Part shown: positions 27,616 to 37,644 of the stretch, in pieces
How positions within the stretch are numbered: the stretch's first letter is position 1
Layout of the letters: each line of letters begins with the position of its first letter
Assembly: GCA_018402445.1 (NCBI GenBank)
Contig: JAGYIT010000016.1
Span: 62,001 to 126,000, forward strand
Origin: Akkermansiaceae bacterium
GTDB lineage: Bacteria > Verrucomicrobiota > Verrucomicrobiia > Verrucomicrobiales > Akkermansiaceae
Direction of reading: 5' to 3'
DNA length: 64,000 nucleotides
The notes under the pieces: generated by a model
What the model saw: the letters and a program-made list of their open reading frames with translations, nothing else
What the model was told of the DNA's origin: nothing
The model's database searches: none
Program-made: the position numbers and the translations under genes

Positions 27616-27729
27616 GGGAGGCAAAACTATCTGGATCCAGTGGCGGATGACCAGACAAAAAAACCGAAATATAACTCGCCAATCCCGATCCACCCCCCAC
27701 TTTGACCCCATCCATTAACCTAACCATTC
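27616..27729. promoter_or_regulatory. Divergent promoter region of regulator and PEP-CTERM repeat protein
   Basis: A 114-bp spacer between divergent starts. The middle is A/T-rich (AAAAAAACCGAAATATAACT near 27656) in GC-rich surroundings, a likely promoter core and a plausible site for the regulator. No clear dyad is evident. Confidence 0.35.
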
Positions 27730-30615
27730 ATGAAACCTACTTCATACCTCCGCCGTTTCCTCGCCCTCGCCGGTAGCGGCCTGCTCGCCACATTCTCCGC
27801 TTCCGCCGCCGATTACTATTGGGACTCCAACAGCACCAGCGCAGGCTTCGGCTCCGCCAACGGCACTTGGGGCACGAGCACTTTCTGGAGCACCGACAGC
27901 ACGGGGGCCTCCGCCACGGCGAACACCGCGACCACCACGGTGGATAGTCTAAATTTCGGAACGGCCACTCTGGGCTACACTGGCGGACGCACCGTCACCA
28001 TCAGCGGCACACAGAGTGCCAATAATCTCATATTTGGCTCCGCATCGGGCGCAGTGACAATCTCCGGCGGCACTGCCCTGAACCTGGGGGGCACGACCCC
28101 CACCATTACGGTCAACAACACGACCAGCACCATCAGTTCCAAGATCACAGGAAGCGCCTTCACCAAGACCGGAAACGGGACTCTCATTATCTCCAACACC
28201 ACCAACGACTTTTCGGGTAACCTCATCCTCGACGGCGGCATTCTCCAGATCGGAACGAGTCACTCCAGCAGTTGGGACAAACAGACCCTGCCATCCACCA
28301 GCAACCTCGACATCCAGAATGGCATCGTCAACACCGGCTATTATAGTAGTCGCAACCTCGGTTCTGGGGCGAATCAGATCCAGATCACCGGCGGCCGCAG
28401 CGGGCTGACCAACACCATCCAGGTCGATGCCTCAGGGGGATATCTCTGGACTGTGAACAACAATGCGGCCTATCAAGTCGTGTGGGGAATCGCCAACGAG
28501 GCTGGAAATGCCAACGCGACAGGCTTTTTCAACCCAACCACCTTCGTTTTGGCCGAAACGGGGTCCAAGGCCGTGGTTCGATGGAGAAATCCCCTCGATC
28601 TCAACGCGAGCACTCGTACCATTGAGGTCGCTGCCACCGGACCCGGAGGCGGTCGCGGTGCTTACGGAACACTCCAAGGTGCCATTAGCACCAGCTCCGG
28701 CACCGCCGGCATCACCAAAACGGGAGCGGGCACCTTGCTGCTTGCCGGCGCCAACACCTACAACGGCGGCACCACCATCAACACCGGTGGCGTTTGGTTC
28801 CTCACCAAAGCCGCCATGTCCAGCACGGGAGCGGTAACGGTCAACGACGGAACCGTCCTGAGCGTTGGAGTGGGCAATAGCGGCGGTTGGACCACCGGCA
28901 CCAGCGGCGTGGGCACCATTGGCGGCCTGCTTGCAGGCGATGGCGGCCAAACCGCAGCTCAGATCACCTACAGCGGAAATGTGGGTGTGGGCTTCAACAT
29001 CAGCGGAAACCAGACCTATTCTGGTGACATCGCCAATGTGACAGGCACCACCACCACGGCCATCCACATCGGCAACAAGGACAGCGGCAGTGCCAGCGAC
29101 CCATACACCTACGCCGGGACACTCACGCTCTCCGGTGACAATAGCTACACCGGCGGCACATTCCTCAACCGGGGAACCGTGATAGCCAACTCCGCCAACG
29201 CCCTCGGCACAGCCGGCGACATCACCTTCCGCGGCGGCACACTGCAATACACCGCCAACAGCGCGGCGGTCAATTTCGTTCCCCGGATCAAGAACAGCAG
29301 CTCGGCGATCTCGCTGAACACAGGCGGACAGAATGCTACTCTCTCCGGCATCGCCAGCGGCAACACCGGCGGCCTGACCAAAACCGGGAACGGCACGCTG
29401 ACGCTCAGCGGCACCAACAGCTACACCGGCACCACCACCCTCAGCGGCGGCACGCTCAATGTTGTGGGCACAACTGCTCTGAACACCGGTGCGCTGGCGT
29501 TCGCCACCAACGGAACCACCCTGCAGTTCCAGAATGACGGCAACGTATCGATCTCGAACGCGTTGACAACAAGCGGCCGCAACACCACCCGGACCATCGT
29601 GGTGGATCGCTTGACGGCGGGTGCCGCCGTCAATGTGAACTCGACGGGGGCGCGGCCGAATATTGACAACAACAGCGTGCTGAATTTCCAGGCCGGTTCC
29701 AACATCAGCTCCGGCACACCGACCTTCACCTTCGCCAACGGCACGAACAGCTCGGACAGCAACAACGCGACGATCGGAGGGGGAGCCAACGTCGGCCCGA
29801 TCACCTTCAACCCGACCGGGGTGAATGTCGTCATCAACAACGGGATCTCCAGCTCGGGCAGAACCCGGGGCTACATTTTCCAAGGCGATTCCCACGGCAA
29901 TCAGGTCAATGGCACGTTTGCCAACGGCAGCGGCACGCAGGTGGTGAAACGCGGCACCGGCACCTGGACTTTCACCGGAGCCAATGTTTACAGCTTGGGC
30001 ACTACCGTTGAAGCAGGCACCCTGCTCGTCAACAACACCACCGGCTCGGGCACGGGCACGGGCGCAGTCACCGTCACCGGCGGCACCCTCGGCGGAACGG
30101 GAACCATCAGCGGATCGGTGACACTTAACAATGGCGCTTTCCTTTCACCGGGAGCCAGCATCGAAAGCCTCGCAACCGGCTCCAATACATGGAATGGCGG
30201 CTCGACCTTCGTGTTCGAGTTCAGCACCGACGGCAGCACCGGCGCGGCTGGAACCGAATGGGACTTGCTTGCCATTACCGGGTCTCTCGACCTCAGCGGA
30301 GCGTCCGTCGGCAATCCCATCAGCTTCGACCTGATCACCATGGCGAATGCCATAAACTCCGGACTGCTCGCAGCCTGGGATCCGGATACAAGTGCCACCT
30401 GGTCTGGTTTCGTCACCACCACCGGAGGCATCACCAGCTACGCCGCCAACCTGTTCGACATCGACACCACCGGCTTCCAGAACCCCCTGAACGGCAGCTT
30501 CTCGGTCGCCCGGAACGGCAACAACCTCGATCTCGTTTACACCGCCATCCCCGAGCCCACTGCAGCACTCCTCGGAGGACTTGGAGTGCTCCTGCTCCTG
30601 CGCCGCCGCCGCTGA
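27730..30615 (+). CDS. PEP-CTERM surface protein with autotransporter-associated beta-strand repeats
   Basis: A 961-residue exported protein. The signal peptide is MKPTSYLRRFLALAGSGLLA...ASAADYYWD. The body is Gly/Thr/Asn/Ser rich with repeated beta-strand units such as KTGAGTLLLAGANTYNGGTT, KTGNGTLTLSGTNSYTGTTT and SGGTLNVVGTT, which match the autotransporter-associated repeat family and should form a beta-helix. The C-terminus has a PEP-CTERM signal: IPEPTAALL, a hydrophobic helix, and RRRR, recognised by exosortase. No beta-barrel translocator domain is present. The protein is probably released or anchored at the cell surface; its function is unknown. Likely controlled by the divergent GntR/LacI-like regulator. 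Confidence 0.9.
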   Translation: MKPTSYLRRFLALAGSGLLATFSASAADYYWDSNSTSAGFGSANGTWGTSTFWSTDSTGASATANTATTTVDSLNFGTATLGYTGGRTVTISGTQSANNLIFGSASGAVTISGGTALNLGGTTPTITVNNTTSTISSKITGSAFTKTGNGTLIISNTTNDFSGNLILDGGILQIGTSHSSSWDKQTLPSTSNLDIQNGIVNTGYYSSRNLGSGANQIQITGGRSGLTNTIQVDASGGYLWTVNNNAAYQVVWGIANEAGNANATGFFNPTTFVLAETGSKAVVRWRNPLDLNASTRTIEVAATGPGGGRGAYGTLQGAISTSSGTAGITKTGAGTLLLAGANTYNGGTTINTGGVWFLTKAAMSSTGAVTVNDGTVLSVGVGNSGGWTTGTSGVGTIGGLLAGDGGQTAAQITYSGNVGVGFNISGNQTYSGDIANVTGTTTTAIHIGNKDSGSASDPYTYAGTLTLSGDNSYTGGTFLNRGTVIANSANALGTAGDITFRGGTLQYTANSAAVNFVPRIKNSSSAISLNTGGQNATLSGIASGNTGGLTKTGNGTLTLSGTNSYTGTTTLSGGTLNVVGTTALNTGALAFATNGTTLQFQNDGNVSISNALTTSGRNTTRTIVVDRLTAGAAVNVNSTGARPNIDNNSVLNFQAGSNISSGTPTFTFANGTNSSDSNNATIGGGANVGPITFNPTGVNVVINNGISSSGRTRGYIFQGDSHGNQVNGTFANGSGTQVVKRGTGTWTFTGANVYSLGTTVEAGTLLVNNTTGSGTGTGAVTVTGGTLGGTGTISGSVTLNNGAFLSPGASIESLATGSNTWNGGSTFVFEFSTDGSTGAAGTEWDLLAITGSLDLSGASVGNPISFDLITMANAINSGLLAAWDPDTSATWSGFVTTTGGITSYAANLFDIDTTGFQNPLNGSFSVARNGNNLDLVYTAIPEPTAALLGGLGVLLLLRRRR

Positions 30616-30667
30616 GGGCAAGCCCCAAACCTTAAGCTTTAGGCCTCAGTCAGAGGAAAAGGCTACC

Positions 30668-30700
30668 AAAACGCCCGCTTCCCATGGAGGCGGGCGTTTT
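30668..30700 (+). terminator. Rho-independent terminator of the PEP-CTERM repeat gene
   Basis: An 11-bp stem AAAACGCCCGC / GCGGGCGTTTT with an 11-base loop, starting 53 bases after the stop. The symmetry with A and T runs suits termination in both directions. Confidence 0.75.
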
Positions 30701-30837
30701 GCATGCCGCCCGGCAAGTGTTTCATCGCCCCACATGAATGACATTCCAGGCAAGCCGCCGGATCCATCCACCCCTCGCGATTTGCCCGAAAAATTGCGTT
30801 CATTAATGTTGTGGATTGGATCACACTCCCATCCGCC

Positions 30838-31791
30838 ATGACACAACTCGACCAACTCAAGAAGCTCACCACCGTCGTCGCCGATACCGGCGATTTCGAG
30901 GCCATGAAGCAATTCATGCCCCAGGACGCCACCACCAACCCCTCGCTCATCCTCCAGGCCGCGGGCAAACCGGAATACCGTCCGCTCATCGACCAGGCCA
31001 TCGCCGAACACAAGGACAGCGGCCTTTCCGGACAGGCGCTCACCGACGCCGTGCTCGACCGCATCCTCATCCTCTTCGGCCTGGAGATCCTGAAAATCGT
31101 CCCCGGCCGCGTCTCCACCGAGGTCGATGCCCGCCTGTCCTTCGACACGGAAGGCACCGTCGCGAAAGCCCGCCAGCTCATCGCCGCCTACGAGAAGGAA
31201 GGCATTTCCCGCAACCGCGTCCTGATCAAGGCCGCCTCCACCTGGGAAGGCATCAAGGCCGCCGAAACCCTCGAAAAGGAAGGCATCCACTGCAATCTCA
31301 CCCTGCTTTTCTCCTTCGCCCAGGCCGTCGCCTGCGCCGAGGCCAAGGTCCAGCTCATCTCCCCCTTCGTGGGCCGCATCCTCGACTGGCACAAGGCCAG
31401 CACCGGCAAGGATTACCAGGGCGACGAGGATCCCGGCGTCATCTCCGTCAAGGCGATCTACAACTACTACAAGAAGTTCGGCTACCAGACCGAGGTCATG
31501 GGCGCGTCCTTCCGCAACAAGGGCGAGATCCTCGCCCTCGCCGGCTGCGACCTGCTCACCATCGCACCCGGCCTGCTCGCCGAACTCGCCGCCTCCGAGG
31601 AACCCGTGGAAGCGAAGCTCACCCCGGAGATCGCCGCCGCGGATCCCGTGGAGAAAATCTCGCTCGATGAGAAAGCCTTCCGCCTGATGCACAACGAGGA
31701 CGCCATGGCCACCGAGAAAACCGCCCAAGGCATCCGCAACTTCGCCGCCGACATCGTCAAGCTCGAGAAACTCGTCAACGAGTCGCTCTGA
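30838..31791 (+). CDS. tal: Transaldolase
   Basis: Pentose-phosphate enzyme transferring a dihydroxyacetone unit. From ATG 30838 the 317-residue product starts [20 protein letters not shown], then the signature [26 protein letters not shown], the Schiff-base Lys region [45 protein letters not shown] and the C-terminal [15 protein letters not shown]. It fits the TalB-type subfamily in length. The upstream in-frame ATG at 30811 adds nine residues and is less likely. The gamma-carbonic anhydrase gene follows after 10 bp. Confidence 0.95.
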   Translation: MTQLDQLKKLTTVVADTGDFEAMKQFMPQDATTNPSLILQAAGKPEYRPLIDQAIAEHKDSGLSGQALTDAVLDRILILFGLEILKIVPGRVSTEVDARLSFDTEGTVAKARQLIAAYEKEGISRNRVLIKAASTWEGIKAAETLEKEGIHCNLTLLFSFAQAVACAEAKVQLISPFVGRILDWHKASTGKDYQGDEDPGVISVKAIYNYYKKFGYQTEVMGASFRNKGEILALAGCDLLTIAPGLLAELAASEEPVEAKLTPEIAAADPVEKISLDEKAFRLMHNEDAMATEKTAQGIRNFAADIVKLEKLVNESL

Positions 31792-31801
31792 GGAAACGGC
31801 C

Positions 31802-32311
31802 ATGGCCATCGAGAGCTACGAAAGCCACGTCCCGGTGATCCACCCGACCGCCTTCACGGCGGCCAGCGCGGACATCATCGGGCGCGTGACGCTCGGCGAG
31901 GAATCCAGCGTGTGGTATAACGCCACCCTGCGCGGCGACATCAACGAAATCGTCATCGGCCCGCGCTCCAACGTGCAGGACAACGCCGTCATCCACCTCT
32001 CGGATGATTACGGCTGCTACGTCGGCGAGCTGGTCACCGTCGGCCACTCCGCCATCCTCCACGCCTGCACGGTCAAGGACGAGGCGCTCATCGGCATGGG
32101 AGCCATCGTGCTCGACGGCGCGGTGATCGGCGAGCGCTCGATCATCGGCGCGGGCGCCCTCGTCACCGGCGGCACCATCATCCCGCCGGGTTCCCTCGTC
32201 CTCGGATCCCCCGCCAAGGTCGTCAAAACCCTCTCCGCCGAAGAGCAGGCCAAGGTCAAGGACTGGGCCCTGAAATACGTCCGCCAGTCGCGTAAATTCA
32301 TGGAGCGGTGA
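31802..32311 (+). CDS. Gamma carbonic anhydrase family protein
   Basis: A 169-residue left-handed beta-helix protein of the YrdA/CaiE type. Hexapeptide repeats run through the protein (VIGPRSNVQDNAVI, ALIGMGAIVLDGAVIG, SIIGAGALVTGGTIIPPGSL). The three metal-binding histidines of the family are present: VIHLS, TVGHS and ILHAC. The C-terminal helix YVRQSRKFMER is typical. Whether it has carbonic anhydrase activity cannot be told; many relatives do not. The start lies 10 bp after tal, so the two are probably co-transcribed. Confidence 0.88.
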   Translation: MAIESYESHVPVIHPTAFTAASADIIGRVTLGEESSVWYNATLRGDINEIVIGPRSNVQDNAVIHLSDDYGCYVGELVTVGHSAILHACTVKDEALIGMGAIVLDGAVIGERSIIGAGALVTGGTIIPPGSLVLGSPAKVVKTLSAEEQAKVKDWALKYVRQSRKFMER

Positions 32312-32316
32312 AACCC

Positions 32317-32366
32317 GTGGCCGGGACTTGCAGTCCCAGTCCGTCCGGGGGACATCTTGTCGCCCG
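32317..32366 (+). repeat. REP-like double hairpin, copy R1
   Basis: GTGG followed by hairpin 1 (GGGACT, loop TGC, AGTCCC at 32323-32337), the linker AGTCCGTCC, and hairpin 2 (32347-32365, GGGGGACA/TGTCGCCC, one mismatch, loop TCT). The same layout occurs at 45427 and 50774. It starts just after the carbonic anhydrase stop. Confidence 0.7.
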
Positions 32367-32427
32367 TTTTTCATCGACTTCGCCATACGTAACTCCCCCC
32401 CCAGGGCTACCTCATTTTGGAAGAGCC

Positions 32428-32581
32428 AACCGCGAATGGACGCGAATGGGCGCCAATGAAGAAAAAAATCAGGGTTTCACGAATTGAGATCCAAGCAAAG
32501 AGAGAGGTCCTCGCCCGGAAACATGATTCTTGGCAGGCGTTTCCATCAGTCATTCGCGAAAATCAGCGTTCATTCGCGGTT
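32428..32581. repeat. 154-bp dispersed element with perfect 11-bp terminal inverted repeats
   Basis: AACCGCGAATG at 32428-32438 is exactly complementary to CATTCGCGGTT at 32571-32581. Sub-repeats GGACGCGAATGGGCG and GAAAATCAGCGTTCATT extend the similarity inward. Same family as 53703-53841. Confidence 0.7.
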
Positions 32582-32649
32582 AAACGAAGTGGCCCTGCTC
32601 TCCCCGCTTCCCCATTGCGCCCGCCGCCGCTCTTCCCCATACTCCGCCC

Positions 32650-33120
32650 ATGCCGGATCTCGTCAGGGTGGAAATCATCGCGCTCATGCCCACGCAGGCG
32701 GGTTGCGCCGTGTTCCTCGGCGACGGCGCGAAGGCCATTCTTTTCTACATCGATCCCGCTGTCGGACTCTCGATCAACACAGTGATGAGCGGCCAGAAAA
32801 TGCCCCGCCCGCTGACCCACGACCTCTATATGCTCACTCTCGGCGCGTTCGGCGGGAAAGTGTTACGGACGGTGATCAACAAGGTCGATGGCGATGTCTT
32901 CCACGCCCGGCTCATCCTTGAGGCGGAGAACGAAATCATGGAAAGGAAGATCATCGAGCTCGACGCGCGTCCCTCCGATTGCCTAGCCATCGCCGCCCGC
33001 GCCGAGGCCCCCATTTATGTGACGCGCGAGGTTTGGGATTCGCTTGAAGACCGCCAGCCCTTGCTCGAACAAATGCGCGAGGGAAAACCCCAAGACCCAG
33101 GCTTCGATTTCGGCGACTGA
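32650..33120 (+). CDS. Bifunctional nuclease family protein (BFN, DUF151)
   Basis: A 156-residue BFN domain protein. Family blocks: AVFLGDGAKAILFYIDPAVG (usual form VVLLxExxGxRxLPIWI), RPLTHDLYMLTLGAFGGKVL, VINKVDGDVFHARLILE and ELDARPSDCLAIAARAEAPI followed by YVTREVWD. The domain is found in plant BFN1-related and bacterial proteins with reported nuclease activity; the role in bacteria is unclear. The upstream region is filled with repeats, so it is probably transcribed on its own. Confidence 0.88.
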   Translation: MPDLVRVEIIALMPTQAGCAVFLGDGAKAILFYIDPAVGLSINTVMSGQKMPRPLTHDLYMLTLGAFGGKVLRTVINKVDGDVFHARLILEAENEIMERKIIELDARPSDCLAIAARAEAPIYVTREVWDSLEDRQPLLEQMREGKPQDPGFDFGD

Positions 33121-33177
33121 ATTTTTCCCGAAAAACGACCCTTGCGGCTACGCAATGTGGTTCTATTTTCCCTCATC

Positions 33178-34386
33178 ATGCCAAGCACAGCCCTCCTCAC
33201 ACTGCCCGATTATCTCGCACCCGAGATTTTGCTAAACCCCGAGAAACGCAAGTTCCCCAAGTTCGACGTCGTCCGCCTGCTGCACACGGTCTTCGAGCCA
33301 ACGCAGGGCTGCCGCGTCTGCATCCTGGTCGATTTCGACGAGCCCGCGGCGCATATTAAGGACTTCGCATTTCTGAACGAGGACGGCTTCCCGATCCAGA
33401 AAAACGCCTACAAGTATTTCTACGAAGCCCTCCGCGACCACGCGATGGCGAAGCTCGGCATGACCGGCGGCGAGATGTTCGCCTACCGCTACACCCGCGG
33501 CTCCAACCTCGACCTCGCCGATGAGGTCTGGGACACCGCCGGGAAAGAGCTCTCGCTGGATCGCGATATCTATCCGCACTACGACCTCATCCTCTGCATA
33601 TCCACCTGGTCCGCCACCGCGCCGCTCACCGCGAAGGCGCGCGAGTTCGGCTTCCGCGGAGCCACGCTCCACGGCCTCAACGACGTCATCCTCAACTCCG
33701 GCCTCGCCGTCGATTACCGCGAGGTCTCCCGCGACGCAGAAAAACTCCGCCTCGCCCTCACTCAGGCAGATTCCATCGAGATCGACTTCCAGCTCCAGGA
33801 CGGCCGCATCCTCACCGCCAGCCTCGGCCTCGACGGGCAGGAGGCGCAGAAATCACACGGCCTCTGCCTCGGCGAAAAACCCGACATCGCGAACCTGCCG
33901 GCCGGCGAGGTCTATTTCGTCCCCACCGACGCGAACGGCCAGTTCCCGATGAAATACGAGGACGGCACCCTCGGCGTGCTCGACGTGAAAGACCGCTGCA
34001 TTTTCCGCTCCACCCTGATCGAGGGCAACCAGGCAACCATCGACGCCCACAACGCCCGCCTCGCCGACGACCCCATGACTGGCACCCTCGGTGAGCTCGG
34101 CTTCGGCACTCAGGTGCTGCCCGTTTCCTACGCGGACATCCAGGACGAGAAAGTCCTCGGCACCTGCCACCTCGCCACCGGTCGCGACGACCATCTCGGC
34201 GGCGACATCCTGCCGGACATGTTCAAAAAGCATGAAAACGCCACCCACGACGACATCCTCTTCGCCCCGCACAAGACACCCAACTTCATGCTCCTCCAAG
34301 TGCGCATGAACCGCGGCGACGAACAGGAAACACTCATCGAGAACTTCCGCCCGTCCCCCTACCTCATGCGCGCCCTGGCCGGGTGA
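33178..34386 (+). CDS. M29-type aminopeptidase-like protein
   Basis: A 402-residue protein starting MPSTALLTLPDYLAPEILL. The second half resembles thermophilic aminopeptidase (M29) and NicX-like proteins: IANLPAGEVYFVPTDANGQF, GTLGELGFGTQVLPVSYADI, DEKVLGTCHLATGRDDHLGG and ATHDDILFAP. The order of Glu, His and Asp residues fits a metal site, but I cannot verify each ligand. An earlier frame start at 33142 adds 12 residues with no family match. It is probably a cytoplasmic hydrolase of unknown substrate. Confidence 0.65.
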   Translation: MPSTALLTLPDYLAPEILLNPEKRKFPKFDVVRLLHTVFEPTQGCRVCILVDFDEPAAHIKDFAFLNEDGFPIQKNAYKYFYEALRDHAMAKLGMTGGEMFAYRYTRGSNLDLADEVWDTAGKELSLDRDIYPHYDLILCISTWSATAPLTAKAREFGFRGATLHGLNDVILNSGLAVDYREVSRDAEKLRLALTQADSIEIDFQLQDGRILTASLGLDGQEAQKSHGLCLGEKPDIANLPAGEVYFVPTDANGQFPMKYEDGTLGVLDVKDRCIFRSTLIEGNQATIDAHNARLADDPMTGTLGELGFGTQVLPVSYADIQDEKVLGTCHLATGRDDHLGGDILPDMFKKHENATHDDILFAPHKTPNFMLLQVRMNRGDEQETLIENFRPSPYLMRALAG

Positions 34387-34490
34387 AAATTCAAATCTCA
34401 AAATCCAAAGTATAAGTTTCAGAATCAAGACTACCTTTGGACTTCCTCTTCCTTGAGATTTGGATTTTGAAATTTGAAAATTGAAAATTT
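34384..34490 (+). repeat. A/T-rich dispersed repeat, copy 4 (palindromic pair)
   Basis: Left arm AAAATTCAAATCTCAAAATC (34384) and right arm CTTGAGATTTGGATTTTGAA (34452) are complementary over most of their length, able to fold into a long A/T-rich hairpin. The right arm runs directly into the ATG at 34491. Confidence 0.65.
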
Positions 34491-35309
34491 ATGCGTGAGA
34501 CATTGATCGTAATCGGCCTCGTCGTGATGGCCATGGCGCTGAGGTCGGCCCGCAAGAACCTCGCTCGCAAGCTCGGGGCGCTGGTCTTCCTCTTCGCCAC
34601 CTTCACGTTCTTCTATTTCATCAGCGGAAACGTCTTCGCCGGGATCGCGGGTGCCAGCCTCTGGTTCTTCCTGCCGTGGATCGAGCTGCTCACCCACGTC
34701 CGCCGCCTGCGGATGCCGCTCAACAACCGACTACGCCACAAGGAACTGCCCAACCCCTCCTTTTTCCCCAACGCCATTGAGGCCGCGGCGGGCATGGAGG
34801 AGGCCGGCTTCGAGCACGTGTCCGATTGCGGCTGGCAATGGTCCGGAATGCACCAGCACTTCCGCCTCTTCTGGCACCCTGAAGAGCGCGCCATCGCCTC
34901 CGTCTGCCTCTGCGAGCAGGAGGATGTCGCCTTCGCGTTCATCTCCGTCACCTCCACCGACACATCCGGCCGCACCTGGCGGACCACCAATTTCCCCTTC
35001 GCCCCCACCCTCCGCTGCTCCCCCAGCCTCAACTGGAACCAAGTCCCCTGCGAGAAATCCTGCTTCCACCAGATCCTCACCGACCATCGGAAATTCCTCG
35101 CCCGGATGAAAATCAACCCCGCCGACCTCCTCATTCCCAACCCCGAGGACATCGAGGGTGAGATCGAGTCCGAGATGCGCCGCCAGGTGGATCACAACCT
35201 CAAGTCCGGCATCATCCGCCTCACCGGCGACGGCCATTTCCAATACTCCCGCCGCGGCCTCCTGTTCCTCTGGTGCCAGTTCATCAAGGACATGATCCGT
35301 CTGTGCTGA
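34491..35309 (+). CDS. Hypothetical membrane protein
   Basis: A 272-residue protein with two or three N-terminal hydrophobic segments ([52 protein letters not shown]), then a soluble region of about 200 residues rich in Trp, His and Cys ([40 protein letters not shown]). It ends with [20 protein letters not shown] recognise no family. The start is directly after an A/T-rich repeat. Confidence 0.65.
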   Translation: MRETLIVIGLVVMAMALRSARKNLARKLGALVFLFATFTFFYFISGNVFAGIAGASLWFFLPWIELLTHVRRLRMPLNNRLRHKELPNPSFFPNAIEAAAGMEEAGFEHVSDCGWQWSGMHQHFRLFWHPEERAIASVCLCEQEDVAFAFISVTSTDTSGRTWRTTNFPFAPTLRCSPSLNWNQVPCEKSCFHQILTDHRKFLARMKINPADLLIPNPEDIEGEIESEMRRQVDHNLKSGIIRLTGDGHFQYSRRGLLFLWCQFIKDMIRLC

Positions 35310-35401
35310 AAACGCAATCAAAGGTTGCAAAACCCGTGCCCTCGACTAAAAACCCGCCCCCGCTGAGCCCTTCGGCGGCCAGACCACCACACACATTAGG
35401 C

Positions 35402-37498
35402 ATGAAAGACCTCTCCAAATACCGCAACATAGGCATTTTCGCCCACGTGGACGCCGGCAAGACGACCACCACCGAGCGCATCCTCAAACTCACCGGCAAG
35501 ATCCATAAAATCGGCGAAGTGCACGACGGCGCCTCCACCATGGACTTCATGGATCAGGAAGCCGAGCGCGGCATCACCATCCAGTCCGCCGCCACCACCT
35601 GCTTCTGGGCAGGCCACCAGTTCAATATCATCGACACCCCAGGCCACGTGGACTTCACCATCGAGGTCTATCGCTCGCTCAAGGTTCTCGACGGCGGCGT
35701 GGGCGTGTTCTGCGGCTCCGGCGGCGTTGAGCCACAGTCCGAAACAAACTGGCGCTACGCCAACGATTCCGGTGTTTCCCGCGTAATTTATGTGAACAAA
35801 CTCGACCGAATCGGCGCAGACTTCTACCGCGTCGTCGCCCAAGTGAAAAAAATCCTTGGCGCGACTCCCCTCGTGATGGTGCTACCGATCGGCACCGAGT
35901 CGGATTTCACCGGCGTAGTCGATCTGCTCACCATGAAAGCCCACGTCTGGGATGAGTCCGGCCAGCCGGAAAATTTCAAGATCGAGGAAGTCCCCGCCGA
36001 TATGGTGGAGAAAGCCAAAGAATACCGCGCCCAGCTCATCGAGACCGCCGTCGAACAGGACGACGCGATCATGGAAGCCTACCTCGACGGCACCGAGCCG
36101 AGCATCGACCAGATCAAGAAATGCATCCGCAAGGGCACGGTCGATCTCGCGTTCTTCCCGACCTACTGCGGCTCTTCCTTCAAAAACAAGGGTCTCCAAC
36201 TCGTCCTCGACGCCGTGGTGGATTACCTTCCCGCCCCTACCGACGTCAAACCGCTCCCCGAGGTGGACGAGGAAGGCAATGAGACCGGCAAGTTCGCCAT
36301 CATCGACCCAACCGCCCCGTTCCGTGGACTGGCGTTCAAGATCATGGACGACAAGTTCGGCGCACTGACCTTCACCCGTATCTATTCGGGCACGATCAAG
36401 AAAGGCGATACCGTCCTCAACTCCTTCACCGGCAAGACCGAGCGCATCAGCCGCATGGTCGAAATGCACGCCGACGACCGCAAGGAAATCGACTCCGCGC
36501 AAGCCGGTGACATCGTCGCCATCGTCGGCCTCAAGAACGTCCAGACCGGCCATACCCTTTGCGATGAGAAAAACCCGGCCACTCTCGAGCCAATGGTTTT
36601 CCCCGATCCCGTCATCTCCATCGCCGTCGCCCCCAAGGACAAGGCCAATGCCGAAAAACTCGCCAATGCGATCGGCAAAATGATCCAGGAAGATCCTTCC
36701 TTCCGCGTCGAGACCGACGAGGAAACCAACGAGATGATCCTCAAAGGCATGGGCGAGCTTCACCTCGACATCAAGATCGACATCCTCAAGCGCACCCACA
36801 AGGTCGAGGTCACCGTCGGCGCACCTCAGGTCGCTTACCGCGAAACCATCACCCGCGCCGTCACCGACAGCTACACCCACAAGAAGCAGTCCGGTGGTTC
36901 CGGCCAGTTCGCGAAGATCGACTACACGATCGAACCCGGCGAAGCAGGCACCGGTTTCATCTTCGAGTCGAAAGTCGTCGGTGGCAGCATCCCCAAAGAG
37001 TTCATCCCCGCCGTTGAGAAAGGCTTCAAAACCTCCGTCGACAAGGGGCCGCTCGCCGGTTACCCCTGCTTGGATTTCAAGGTCACGCTCAACGAAGGCG
37101 GATTCCACGCGGTTGACTCCAGCAACATCGCCTTCGAAATCGCCGCCAAGGCCGCTTATCGGCAGTCCATGGTCAAGGCCGCCCCGCAGATCCTCGAGCC
37201 GATGATGAAGCTCGATGTCTTCGCCCCCGAGGAAAAGGTCGGCGACGTCATCGGCGACCTCAACCGCCGCCGCGGCATGATCCAAGGCCAAGAGCCCACC
37301 CCCGGCGGCGTTCGCGTCAAGGCCGAGGCTCCGCTCTCCGCCATGTTCGGCTACATCGGCGACCTCCGCACCATGACCTCCGGCCGCGGCCAGTTCTCCA
37401 TGGAGTTCTCCCACTACGCCCCCTGCCCGAGAAACGTCTCCGATGACGTCATCGCCAAGGCCAAGGCCAAGGACGAAGCCCTCCGCGCAGGCAAGTAA
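35402..37498 (+). CDS. fusA: Elongation factor G
   Basis: Ribosome translocase, 698 residues from ATG 35402 ([20 protein letters not shown]). GTPase motifs: [15 protein letters not shown] (G1), the switch I block [31 protein letters not shown] (G3) and [12 protein letters not shown] (G4). Domains II-V follow with [13 protein letters not shown] and the domain [16 protein letters not shown]. The upstream in-frame extension to 35273 overlaps the previous gene and is rejected. It is not in a str operon with rpsL, rpsG or tuf; a terminator follows. Confidence 0.95.
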   Translation: MKDLSKYRNIGIFAHVDAGKTTTTERILKLTGKIHKIGEVHDGASTMDFMDQEAERGITIQSAATTCFWAGHQFNIIDTPGHVDFTIEVYRSLKVLDGGVGVFCGSGGVEPQSETNWRYANDSGVSRVIYVNKLDRIGADFYRVVAQVKKILGATPLVMVLPIGTESDFTGVVDLLTMKAHVWDESGQPENFKIEEVPADMVEKAKEYRAQLIETAVEQDDAIMEAYLDGTEPSIDQIKKCIRKGTVDLAFFPTYCGSSFKNKGLQLVLDAVVDYLPAPTDVKPLPEVDEEGNETGKFAIIDPTAPFRGLAFKIMDDKFGALTFTRIYSGTIKKGDTVLNSFTGKTERISRMVEMHADDRKEIDSAQAGDIVAIVGLKNVQTGHTLCDEKNPATLEPMVFPDPVISIAVAPKDKANAEKLANAIGKMIQEDPSFRVETDEETNEMILKGMGELHLDIKIDILKRTHKVEVTVGAPQVAYRETITRAVTDSYTHKKQSGGSGQFAKIDYTIEPGEAGTGFIFESKVVGGSIPKEFIPAVEKGFKTSVDKGPLAGYPCLDFKVTLNEGGFHAVDSSNIAFEIAAKAAYRQSMVKAAPQILEPMMKLDVFAPEEKVGDVIGDLNRRRGMIQGQEPTPGGVRVKAEAPLSAMFGYIGDLRTMTSGRGQFSMEFSHYAPCPRNVSDDVIAKAKAKDEALRAGK

Positions 37499-37537
37499 AC
37501 GTGGCGGCGATCTCCGGTCGCCGCAACCCGCCTTCCT

Positions 37538-37573
37538 AAATCCCGCCGCCGCGAAGGTTGGCGGGATTTTTCC
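37538..37573 (+). terminator. Rho-independent terminator of fusA
   Basis: A 10-bp stem AAATCCCGCC / GGCGGGATTT with a 12-base loop, followed by TT and CCC. A second hairpin (GCGGCGA/TCGCCGC) lies just after the fusA stop at about 37503. Confidence 0.7.
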
Positions 37574-37644
37574 CATTGAACCGCCAGATCCGTTCTGCTA
37601 CCCATGCGGCGCGGGCTTCAGGTTCTTTCGCTCCGCAGCACATT

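Larger units (their letters stand above)
32312..32649. other. 338-bp gene-free, repeat-filled region
   Basis: It holds REP-like copy R1 and the inverted-repeat element at 32428-32581. Frames here are low-quality translations of repeats; I see no gene. The last 65 bases should contain the promoter of the BFN gene. Confidence 0.55.

Noticed and set aside
28432..29895. 487-codon reverse-strand ORF inside the PEP-CTERM repeat gene
   Set aside because: Repeat-derived antisense frame of the Gly/Thr-rich sequence; no start context or motif, and the forward frame has signal peptide, repeats and PEP-CTERM end.
35882..37576. 564-codon reverse ORF opposite fusA
   Set aside because: Shadow of fusA, which is conserved along its full length.
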